Part shown: piece after piece, positions 1-4,821 of the stretch
Layout: the number at the start of each line of letters is the position of its first letter
How positions within the stretch are numbered: position 1 is the first letter of the stretch
Source of the DNA: Oscillospiraceae bacterium
GTDB taxonomy: Bacteria; Bacillota_A; Clostridia; Oscillospirales; Oscillospiraceae
Direction: 5' to 3'
Assembly (NCBI GenBank): GCA_017939025.1
Contig: JAGBAI010000039.1
Location: 1 to 6,488, forward strand
Length of the DNA: 6,488 nt
Notes under the pieces: model-generated
The model's input: only the letters and a program-made list of their open reading frames with translations
Told to the model about the DNA's origin: nothing
Database searches by the model: none
Position numbers and translations under genes: made by a program

Positions 1-131
1 CCGTCCTCCTGGACGGTCCGTCGAAAAAATTGACCTCGATGGGCAATTTTTTCGCAACGTTCGCCGTATAAATTCCAGAAATCCGCCCATTGAGGTCGGA
101 TTTCTGGGCGGACCGTCCGGGAGGACGGTCC
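1..131 (+). repeat. REPIN-like palindromic intergenic repeat, cut by the left window edge
   Basis: Bases 1-20 pair with 109-128. The only non-Watson-Crick position is 10/119, which is U.G in plus-strand RNA. Bases 32-44 pair with 85-97 about the same axis (every pair sums to 129), again with one G.U (38/91). Inside lie two perfect 11-bp hairpins, 22-32/44-54 and 75-85/97-107, whose 11-base loops (33-43 and 86-96) are complementary. The right arm is itself a hairpin: 110-118 pairs with 123-131 around GGGA. The left arm also folds, 1-6 with 11-16, but its outer bases lie beyond the window. Two inverted REP-type hairpins around a spacer is the layout of a REPIN. No coding potential is seen. A MITE remnant or a structured RNA are alternatives. 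Confidence 0.75.
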
Positions 132-157
132 CTACGATGATGTATTCAAACAGCTCG

Positions 158-179
158 ACAAACTGTAATTTATTTTACA
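158..179 (+). repeat. 22-base dispersed repeat motif, copy 1
   Basis: These 22 bases match bases 4715-4736 upstream of aspS at 19 of 22 positions, and all three differences are C/T. A degenerate copy is at 4466-4487. The core reads ACAAACTG-Y-AATTTAT. It sits 27 bases past the end of the REPIN-like element and about 130 bases before spoIVB. It may be the end of a small mobile repeat or a shared regulatory sequence; nothing here decides between them. The rest of 132-311 is a pyrimidine-rich leader with no gene I can support. Confidence 0.5.
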
Positions 180-254
180 CAATCAAGTCATATCTATCAA
201 GACAAAATTTCCCCGTTTCTCCTTACCCTTCCTTTTCTTTCGACATTTTCAGCG

Positions 255-284
255 GTTACATTCCCTTTCTGCGGCCCATATTAA
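255..284 (+). promoter_or_regulatory. possible sigma-G-type promoter of spoIVB
   Basis: CATATTA at 277-283 fits the forespore sigma-G -10 pattern (CATnnTA). It lies about 28 bases before the GTG start, so transcription would begin just ahead of the ribosome binding site at 299-306. The -35 side is poor: GTTACA at 255-260, 16 bases upstream, is only a loose match. No sigma-A promoter stands out in this leader. The assignment rests mainly on the known forespore expression of spoIVB in Bacillus subtilis. Confidence 0.3.
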
Positions 285-311
285 CAGGGCAGAGAAAAAG
301 GAGGGGCGAAT

Positions 312-1271
312 GTGAAGCGTTTGATTACCTGCGCCGTTTCGGCGGTGCTGTTTCTGATATTGCCGCTGCAGGCCCGGGCGGCAGAATATCTGATTCCCGT
401 GGGCCAGGTTGTGGGATTACAGCTGCGCAGCGGCAGTGTGACCGTAGCTGCTTATGATGATGTGCTGGGCAGCCACGCCCGGTCTGCCGGGATAAAAATT
501 GGCGACGAGATCATCCGCATCGGTCAGCAGACCGTTGCCTGTGCGGAAGATGTCCGCACAGCGCTGGAAGGCTGCGGCGAACAGGTGCAGCTGACAGTCC
601 GCCGGGACAGCGGCGAAAAAGAGCTGATTCTGCATCCGCAGCAGACTGAGGAAGGACCCCGGCTGGGAATCTATCTGCGTCAGGGCATCTCGGGCATCGG
701 CACCGTTACCTTTTACGATCCGGAAACCGGCCTGTTCGGAACCCTGGGCCACGGGGTCTGCGACGCAAAGGGAAAGCTGCTGGAAATGCAGGAAGGCTCT
801 GCCTATGAAGCCGCTGTGGCATCCGTCAGAAAAGGCCGCTCCGGTGATCCGGGTCAACTGAAGGGCAGTGCCGGGGCAGAGCTTGGCAAGCTGCTGCGCA
901 ATACACCCCAGGGTGTCTTTGGGCGCACAAGTTACCTCTGGCCCGGTGAAGCACTGCCCACAGCCGATTACGGATCCATTCAAACCGGCAGCGCAGTCAT
1001 CCGTTCCACCATCGGCGCAGGTGGCCCTAAGGATTATTCTGTGGAAATTCTGAAAATCTATCCCGAAGACCGCGCCGACGGCCGGAACTTCCTCATCCGG
1101 GTGACAGATCCTTCCCTGCTGGAAACCACCGGCGGCATCGTCCAAGGCATGAGCGGCAGTCCGATTATACAGGATGGGAAGCTGGTGGGTGCGGTAACCC
1201 ATGTGCTGGTGAATGACCCTGCACGGGGATATGGCATCTTTATCGAAAATATGCTGGATGCAGCAGAATAA
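312..1271 (+). CDS. spoIVB: SpoIVB peptidase (family S55 sporulation serine protease)
   Basis: SpoIVB is made in the forespore and crosses into the space between the two spore membranes. There it cleaves SpoIVFA, which releases SpoIVFB to activate pro-sigma-K. The 319-residue product has an N-terminal hydrophobic signal/anchor (about 4-23), a PDZ-like domain (about 45-108, core SAGIKIGDEIIRI) and the S55 peptidase domain (about 115-319). Visible catalytic features are GHGVCD with His147, Asp266 in RVTDPSLL, and Ser281 in QGMSGSPI. The Asp-to-Ser spacing of 15 equals that of the B. subtilis pair Asp363/Ser378. It is shorter than the 426-residue B. subtilis protein, mostly in the N-terminal region. 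The start is GTG at 312, five bases after AGGAGGGG. The small ORF at 1283 follows closely. The usual clostridial and bacillar neighbour spo0A is not downstream. Confidence 0.95.
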   Translation: MKRLITCAVSAVLFLILPLQARAAEYLIPVGQVVGLQLRSGSVTVAAYDDVLGSHARSAGIKIGDEIIRIGQQTVACAEDVRTALEGCGEQVQLTVRRDSGEKELILHPQQTEEGPRLGIYLRQGISGIGTVTFYDPETGLFGTLGHGVCDAKGKLLEMQEGSAYEAAVASVRKGRSGDPGQLKGSAGAELGKLLRNTPQGVFGRTSYLWPGEALPTADYGSIQTGSAVIRSTIGAGGPKDYSVEILKIYPEDRADGRNFLIRVTDPSLLETTGGIVQGMSGSPIIQDGKLVGAVTHVLVNDPARGYGIFIENMLDAAE

Positions 1272-1282
1272 AGGAGAACACT

Positions 1283-1459
1283 ATGGACTTTTACAAAGTA
1301 CCCATCGGCTTCGGCATGGCGCTGGCCATGAACCCCGTCACACTCAACGCCTATTCTGCCATGACCGAGCAGCAGAAGCAGGCCATTCTGAACAAAGCGC
1401 ACAACGCACGCAGCGAGCAGGAAATGCACCAGATCGTCGACGGACTCGCGTACAAATAA
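1283..1459 (+). CDS. small 58-residue protein of unknown function, linked to spoIVB
   Basis: The ORF opens with ATG six bases after AAGGAG, and this binding site overlaps the spoIVB stop codon, so co-transcription and translational coupling are likely. The product runs from MDFYKVPIGFGMALAMNP to VDGLAYK. It has a short hydrophobic Gly/Met/Ala stretch (7-16), then a polar, probably helical region rich in Gln, Glu, Ala and His (28-54). There is no signal peptide, Cys pair or recognised motif. Codon use resembles the neighbours, and a hairpin follows eight bases after the stop, so this looks like a real gene. I have the impression that similar short proteins (GFGMALAMN followed by an E/Q-rich helix) occur in other Clostridia, but I cannot name a family or a function. 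Confidence 0.75.
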   Translation: MDFYKVPIGFGMALAMNPVTLNAYSAMTEQQKQAILNKAHNARSEQEMHQIVDGLAYK

Positions 1460-1466
1460 GCAGGAA

Positions 1467-1494
1467 GAAAGCTCACACCTTAGTGTGAGCTTTC
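1467..1494 (+). terminator. hairpin terminator after spoIVB and the small ORF
   Basis: A perfect 12-bp stem (1467-1478 with 1483-1494) closes on the tetraloop CTTA, starting eight bases after the stop of the small ORF. The following T tract is weak (TTTCCTGTTC), so termination may be incomplete. The stem closely resembles the hairpin at 2854-2880. Confidence 0.65.
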
Positions 1495-1513
1495 CTGTTC
1501 GTGTCAATTCCTC

Positions 1514-1543
1514 CTGTCATTTTTCTTCCGATTGTGCTACAAT
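1514..1543 (+). promoter_or_regulatory. sigma-A promoter of the aminotransferase gene
   Basis: The -10 box TACAAT (1538-1543) is preceded by TGC, an extended -10 element. A weak -35, CTGTCA (1514-1519), lies 18 bases upstream. Transcription would start near 1550, giving a leader of about 40 bases that carries AGGAGG at 1580-1585. It follows directly after the hairpin at 1467-1494, so the aminotransferase has its own transcription unit. Confidence 0.65.
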
Positions 1544-1591
1544 GAATTTTACAAACCCTTTGATCCAAACTTTTCAATTAGGAGGAGCACT

Positions 1592-2806
1592 ATGTACGAT
1601 CCATCATCCCTTACAGGGATTTCAAAAGGCGGCACCATCCCTGCCGTCGCAGGAGAAGGAATCCGGTTATATGATTCCGAGGGCAAAACCTATTATGATC
1701 TGAGCGAGATCAGCAATGTGCTGGGGCAGAAGAACGCGCATTTTACAAAGCGTCTGACAGAGAAACTTTCCGGTTTGGTTGGCGGAAAAATTGCCGGCAG
1801 TCCCGAAAAAAGAAAATTTTACCAGTACCTGGCCAAAACCACCGGAAACCGGTATTCCTATGTCCACCTGACCTCCTCCGGCTCCGAAGCAAGCGAATGG
1901 GCCGTCCGTATGGCGTTGAAAATGACCGGACGGAATGAGGTTCTGGCCTTCTGGAACAGCATTCACGGACGTACTTATTTAAGCGCCTCCCTGTCGGGCA
2001 TGCCACGGCGGAAGCAGGGCTATGCCCCCTCTGCCCCGGGGGTATTATATGGGGCTTACCCGGATTGTGCCCACTGTCCTTTTGAAAAGAGCTGCGAAAG
2101 CTGCGGCTTTTTCTGCCTGAAATTTTTGGATCAGAAAATGAAGTATGAATCCTCCCGGGAGATCGGCGCTGTGATCGTGGAAGCCTACCAGGGAGCGGGA
2201 ATCATTGTCCCGCCCAAGGGGTGGCTGAAGGCATTGCAGGATTGGGCTCACAGCCATGGGGCACTGTTTATCCTGGATGAGATCCAGAGCGGCATGGGCC
2301 GCACCGGAAAAATGTATTGCTTTGAAGCAGAGGGGCTGGAGCCGGATATGCTTCTGCTGGGCAAGGCTCTGGGCAACGGTTTCCCCATCGGTGCCGCATT
2401 GCTGAAGCAGGTTCCCGATGCCTTTTACCAGTCCGCTCTGCTGGGCGGTGCCGGGGATACGGAGCTTGCCTACGCCGCCGGATGTGCCGTTTTTGAAGAA
2501 TTGCTGGAGCACGGCCTTCTGGAATACATCGCACAGGTCAGCACCTATCTGGAAGAAAAACTGACACAGCTGCAGCGCCAGTGCGCACCTATCAAGAACA
2601 TCTGCTGCAAGGGCCTTGCCGTCTCCATAGAATTTGATAATCCGGAAACATTCGCCTCTGTACTGGCAAAAACAAAGGAGGCCGGGCTGATCCTCGGCAC
2701 CGGTGAAAACAACAAGCTCGTGCTGAGACCACCCTATGTGATCACAAAAGCAGATATTGATGAAATTACTTCTGTCCTTCAGCAGAGCATCCACAGCTGC
2801 ATGTGA
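1592..2806 (+). CDS. class III PLP-dependent aminotransferase, substrate unknown
   Basis: This is a fold-type I enzyme of the ornithine/acetylornithine/GABA aminotransferase group, 404 residues, a usual length. Visible motifs are SSGSEASE (95-102) in the PLP phosphate-cup region, HGRT (125-128), LDEIQSGMGRTG (228-239) with Asp229 for the pyridine nitrogen, LLGKALGNGFPIGA (255-268) with Lys258 as the Schiff-base lysine, and LRPPYVIT (378-385) with a probable carboxylate-binding Arg379. Two oddities: a five-Cys segment at 159-175 (C-x2-C-x5-C-x2-C-x3-C), and GGAGDTELAYAAG (285-297) where relatives usually read TTFGGNPLACAA, so the Thr that contacts PLP phosphate appears absent. The start at 1592 is chosen because AGGAGG lies six bases upstream; an in-frame ATG at 1532 has no binding site and would start inside the promoter. 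No neighbour indicates the substrate. An amino-acid racemase/epimerase of the same fold is possible. Confidence 0.88.
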   Translation: MYDPSSLTGISKGGTIPAVAGEGIRLYDSEGKTYYDLSEISNVLGQKNAHFTKRLTEKLSGLVGGKIAGSPEKRKFYQYLAKTTGNRYSYVHLTSSGSEASEWAVRMALKMTGRNEVLAFWNSIHGRTYLSASLSGMPRRKQGYAPSAPGVLYGAYPDCAHCPFEKSCESCGFFCLKFLDQKMKYESSREIGAVIVEAYQGAGIIVPPKGWLKALQDWAHSHGALFILDEIQSGMGRTGKMYCFEAEGLEPDMLLLGKALGNGFPIGAALLKQVPDAFYQSALLGGAGDTELAYAAGCAVFEELLEHGLLEYIAQVSTYLEEKLTQLQRQCAPIKNICCKGLAVSIEFDNPETFASVLAKTKEAGLILGTGENNKLVLRPPYVITKADIDEITSVLQQSIHSCM

Positions 2807-2853
2807 CGCTATCGGAGGCTGCTGCCGCAAGGCATCACTCGATACCATAAACC

Positions 2854-2880
2854 AAGCCCACACCAGATTGGTGTGGGCTT
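2854..2880. terminator. shared hairpin terminator between convergent genes
   Basis: A perfect 11-bp stem (2854-2864 with 2870-2880) surrounds the loop AGATT. It lies 47 bases after the aminotransferase stop and only seven bases beyond the stop of the minus-strand DegV gene, so it can serve both directions. T tracts are short on both strands. Confidence 0.7.
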
Positions 2881-2887
2881 TACTGTA

Positions 2888-3748
2888 TCAGAACTTCAAA
2901 CCATCATTTTCCACATTGTAGCCGCCTTCGAAGCCGATCATCAGGCCGCCGGCTTCGGCGTAGAAGCTGCACAGGGCAGTGGTGGGCTCGATGGTGATTT
3001 TGGCATTGGGGAACTTTTTCAGAATGGCCTCTGCCAGATCCTGAGCCTGTCTTTCACCGAAGCAGTGGGCGATGCGCAGCTGGGCACCGTCGTAGAAACC
3101 ACGCTCGACCATCATTTCCACCAGCGTCTCGGTAGCCTTCTTCGCGCCCCGGGGCTTGTGGACGGGGGTGATCATACCGGCCTTCACATCGCCGCAGACC
3201 CGGATGCCCAGCATACCGGCGATCTTGGCCACTGCCATGGAGGTGCGGCCGTTTCTTGCCAGATTCATCATGGATTCCAGACAGAACAGAATGTGGGTGT
3301 TTTTGTAGTATTCCATGGCCTGAGTCTTGATCTCCTCAAAGCTCAGCCCCTGAGCGCAAAGCTGCAGAACTTTCTCATTCAGAAAAGCCTGCTGGGGGCC
3401 TGCGGACAGGGTGTTGAAAATAAAGGCCTGTTTGCCGGGATTTTCTTCCATATACATCCGGGCTGCCTCACAGGCGGCGTTATAGCTGCCGGACAGGCCC
3501 TTGGACATGGTGGTGCCGAAGACCATATCTGCATCACCGAAGGCATCCAGCCATTCGCCAACACTGGGGCAGGCAGAACCGGACTTGCCCTTGTGGTTGC
3601 GCAGATCTTCCACCATACCGGCCAGATCCAGATTTGCGTCGTCGATATATTCCTTCTCCGCCCGAACCTTCATGGGAACGCTGACATAGTGTTCATCTGC
3701 CATGGTGATAATATTGGAAGAGGAGTCAGATACAATTTTATAAGTCAT
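2888..3748 (-). CDS. DegV-family fatty-acid-binding protein (FakB-like)
   Basis: DegV proteins bind a single fatty acid. Those working with the kinase FakA (there called FakB) present it for phosphorylation, feeding exogenous fatty acids to PlsX/PlsY phospholipid synthesis. The 286-residue length is typical. Visible features are the N-terminal IVSDSSSNI (5-13), SGSACPSVGEW (56-66) in place of the common TSQPSxxE segment that lines the carboxylate pocket, TTMSKGLSGSYNAA (79-92), LARNGRTS (163-170), and EPTTALCSFYAEAGG (254-268). The last usually contains a His-x-Gly-Pro-Gly, which is missing here, so ligand contact may differ. There is no signal peptide, so it is cytosolic. ATG at 3748 is supported by GAGG eight bases upstream. 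It has its own strong promoter and is divergent from the DUF1836 regulator. No fakA is visible, so the partner kinase would be encoded elsewhere. Confidence 0.92.
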   Translation of the reverse strand: MTYKIVSDSSSNIITMADEHYVSVPMKVRAEKEYIDDANLDLAGMVEDLRNHKGKSGSACPSVGEWLDAFGDADMVFGTTMSKGLSGSYNAACEAARMYMEENPGKQAFIFNTLSAGPQQAFLNEKVLQLCAQGLSFEEIKTQAMEYYKNTHILFCLESMMNLARNGRTSMAVAKIAGMLGIRVCGDVKAGMITPVHKPRGAKKATETLVEMMVERGFYDGAQLRIAHCFGERQAQDLAEAILKKFPNAKITIEPTTALCSFYAEAGGLMIGFEGGYNVENDGLKF

Positions 3749-3800
3749 GACGATTACCTCGATTTATTTCTATATCATCGGTTTTTCGATAACCTGTTAC

Positions 3801-3829
3801 ATTGTACCAATATTCGTCATTATTGTCAA
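3801..3829 (-). promoter_or_regulatory. sigma-A promoter of the DegV gene
   Basis: On the minus strand TTGACA (3829-3824) is followed after exactly 17 bases by TACAAT (3806-3801). A TGG just before the -10 gives an extended -10 element. The start would be near 3794, leaving a leader of about 45 bases with GAGG at 3760-3757. The -35 is a full consensus match and the -10 differs at one base. Confidence 0.85.
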
Positions 3830-3830
3830 G

Positions 3831-3851
3831 AAAAACTTATCATGGGTTTTT
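3831..3851. promoter_or_regulatory. dyad midway between divergent promoters, candidate operator
   Basis: AAAAAC (3831-3836) mirrors GTTTTT (3846-3851). The inner positions AT (3839-3840) and AT (3842-3843) are also symmetric, giving eight of ten half-site positions about centre 3841. The two -35 boxes end at 3829 and begin at 3855, so the dyad fills the gap between them almost perfectly. A protein bound here could affect both promoters. The DUF1836 regulator is the obvious candidate, but this is inferred from position only. Confidence 0.4.
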
Positions 3852-3854
3852 GGA

Positions 3855-3883
3855 TTGACATTTTACCATTTCTTCGCTATAAT
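3855..3883 (+). promoter_or_regulatory. full-consensus sigma-A promoter of the DUF1836 gene
   Basis: TTGACA (3855-3860), a 17-base spacer and TATAAT (3878-3883) form an exact consensus promoter. The expected start is at about 3890-3891, only about ten bases before the ATG at 3901, so the messenger would have a very short leader. Confidence 0.9.
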
Positions 3884-3900
3884 GCTTCCAGGTGATACAC

Positions 3901-4419
3901 ATGAAAGACGAAACCAAGCAGCAGATCGCCCAGTCTGTCCGGGATTTCCGACTGCCGCGCTATAACGAGATTCCCAATGTAGGCCTGTATCTGGAACAGG
4001 CTACGAAATATGTCTGCGAATATCTTGCACCCTTGGGGGAATACAGCATGACCCCTTCCATGATCAGCAATTACGTCAAAAAGGGTCTGATCGCCAATCC
4101 GGTAAAGAAGCAGTATGGCCGGGAGCAGATCGCGTACCTGTTCTTCATTGCTGTGGCGAAAAGTGTGCTGAGTTTGGATGCGCTGACCGGCTTCATCAAG
4201 CTGCAGCAGCAGACCTACACCCTGCCCAAGGCCTACGACTATTTCTGCGAGCAGATCGAAACCCTGCTGCGCTTCACCTTCGAGCTGGACGACACCCTGG
4301 AAATGGTGGGTGAGGACAACACCGACGAAAAGCGCCTGCTGTTCACCTGTATCGTAGCGGCAGTTCAGAAGGTCTACCTGGAAAAATGCCTGGAGGCCAT
4401 TGCAAAGGAAGAAGAATAA
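3901..4419 (+). CDS. DUF1836 family protein, probable HTH regulator
   Basis: The 172-residue product matches the DUF1836 pattern: LPRYNEIPNVGLYLEQ (18-33), then a MerR-like helix-turn-helix segment with MTPSMISNYVKKGLI (50-64) and NPVKKQYGREQIAYLFFI (66-83), and a helical C-terminal part with YDYFCEQIE. The N-terminal half is likely to bind DNA. The family's ligand is not known to me. ATG at 3901 is preferred: AGGTGA (3890-3895) sits five bases upstream. GTG at 3892 would add three residues but lies within one or two bases of the predicted transcript start. The gene is divergent from the DegV gene with back-to-back promoters, a layout typical of a regulator and its target, so control of the DegV gene and of itself is a reasonable inference. 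A strong terminator follows three bases after the stop, so it is monocistronic. Confidence 0.88.
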   Translation: MKDETKQQIAQSVRDFRLPRYNEIPNVGLYLEQATKYVCEYLAPLGEYSMTPSMISNYVKKGLIANPVKKQYGREQIAYLFFIAVAKSVLSLDALTGFIKLQQQTYTLPKAYDYFCEQIETLLRFTFELDDTLEMVGEDNTDEKRLLFTCIVAAVQKVYLEKCLEAIAKEEE

Positions 4420-4422
4420 CCG

Positions 4423-4451
4423 CAGGAGGACGGAACCGTCCTCCTGTTTTT
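4423..4451 (+). terminator. rho-independent terminator of the DUF1836 gene
   Basis: A 10-bp GC-rich stem (4423-4432 with 4437-4446), loop GAAC, is followed immediately by TTTTT (4447-4451), three bases after the stop codon. Its right arm CCGTCCTCCTG is identical to bases 1-11 of the REPIN-like element, so it may derive from that repeat family. Confidence 0.92.
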
Positions 4452-4465
4452 GCGTGTAAAGGGTG

Positions 4466-4487
4466 TTAAATCGCAATTTGGCGTACA
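4466..4487 (+). repeat. 22-base dispersed repeat motif, degenerate copy
   Basis: It matches the copy at 4715-4736 at 15 of 22 positions, sharing GCAATTT and the terminal TACA. It begins 15 bases after the terminator T tract. With the copy at 4715 it forms direct repeats around a block of about 227 GC-rich bases. The similarity is modest and could be chance. Confidence 0.3.
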
Positions 4488-4596
4488 GTGCGCGCTTCCA
4501 ATACGACTCGCTAAGAGCCGCCTTCGGCGGTTGCTCGCATGCACGCGCCTGCGGGCGCAGCGGCGTGACTACAACCCGGCAATCAACCAAGACCAT

Positions 4597-4657
4597 TGGG
4601 TACCGCCCGGTTCGATCACGTGTACAAATGGCATCATCGAACCGGGCCGACCACCCA
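4597..4657 (+). repeat. long two-part inverted repeat (12 bp + 5 bp stems)
   Basis: GCCCGGTTCGAT (4605-4616) pairs perfectly with ATCGAACCGGGC (4636-4647) around a 19-base loop. TGGGT (4597-4601) pairs with ACCCA (4653-4657) beyond an internal loop of three and five bases. The regular stem, internal loop, stem architecture makes a folded RNA or a mobile palindrome plausible. I do not recognise the family. Confidence 0.55.
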
Positions 4658-4714
4658 GGAGTCCCGGATGATAAACCAGCCAAAGTCCCGCCATTGTCAG
4701 CGGCCACCGGCCGC

Positions 4715-4736
4715 ACAAACTGCAATTTATCCTACA
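4715..4736 (+). repeat. 22-base dispersed repeat motif, copy upstream of aspS
   Basis: It shares 19 of 22 bases with 158-179, with only C/T differences. It directly follows the 6-bp hairpin at 4700-4714 and ends 17 bases before the -35 box of aspS. Such closeness to a promoter could mean a regulatory role, or simply the end of an inserted repeat. Confidence 0.5.
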
Positions 4737-4753
4737 AATACAACCTCTGCCAA

Positions 4754-4782
4754 TTGACTTTTTCCGCCTTTTGTGAAATAAT
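4754..4782 (+). promoter_or_regulatory. sigma-A promoter of aspS
   Basis: TTGACT (4754-4759) is followed after 17 bases by AATAAT (4777-4782), with TGA just before the -10 as an extended -10 element. The start would be near 4789, giving a leader of about 33 bases with no room for a T-box or other riboswitch. Confidence 0.8.
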
Positions 4783-4821
4783 GTATAGGTTAAATATTAG
4801 AAGCAAGAGAGGATCATTTAT

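Larger units (their letters stand above)
4452..4753 (+). other. gene-free, GC-rich structured intergenic region upstream of aspS
   Basis: I see no supportable gene here: the short open frames lack ribosome binding sites and recognisable protein. The region is full of inverted repeats. A 5-bp hairpin lies at 4518-4530, and CACGC/GCGTG (4542-4546/4563-4567) encloses a smaller GC-rich hairpin. A perfect 12-bp stem at 4605-4616/4636-4647 has a 19-base loop and is extended by a 5-bp stem at 4597-4601/4653-4657. A 6-bp hairpin lies at 4700-4714. Copies of a 22-base repeat bound the block. It could be a nest of inserted palindromic repeats or an unassigned structured RNA. No T tract follows the large hairpin, so it is not an ordinary terminator. 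Confidence 0.6.

Noticed and set aside
1..180. CRISPR array
   Set aside because: The repeats are inverted and palindromic, with no regular direct repeat and spacer periodicity and no cas genes.
137..457. Open frame of 106 residues upstream of and overlapping spoIVB
   Set aside because: No ribosome binding site, low-complexity translation, and the second half is an out-of-frame reading of spoIVB.
1532..1591. Upstream in-frame ATG for the aminotransferase
   Set aside because: No ribosome binding site, and it overlaps the promoter -10 region. ATG at 1592 has AGGAGG at proper spacing and starts where the family does.
2873..3895. 340-residue plus-strand open frame opposite the DegV gene
   Set aside because: The minus-strand frame carries clear DegV motifs, a ribosome binding site and a consensus promoter. 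The plus-strand frame has none and starts inside a terminator hairpin.
4608..4620. tRNA T-arm-like GGTTCGAT
   Set aside because: The bases belong to a 12-bp stem, and no acceptor, D or anticodon arms can be drawn around them.
4591..4660. T-box riboswitch before aspS, suggested by GGGTACCGC
   Set aside because: The T-box core is only loosely matched, no specifier stem or following T tract is seen, and the aspS promoter lies downstream, so this sequence would not be in the aspS leader.
3877..4725. 282-residue minus-strand open frame across the DUF1836 gene and the intergenic block
   Set aside because: No recognisable protein or start signal; it runs through a strong terminator and is antisense to the DUF1836 gene.
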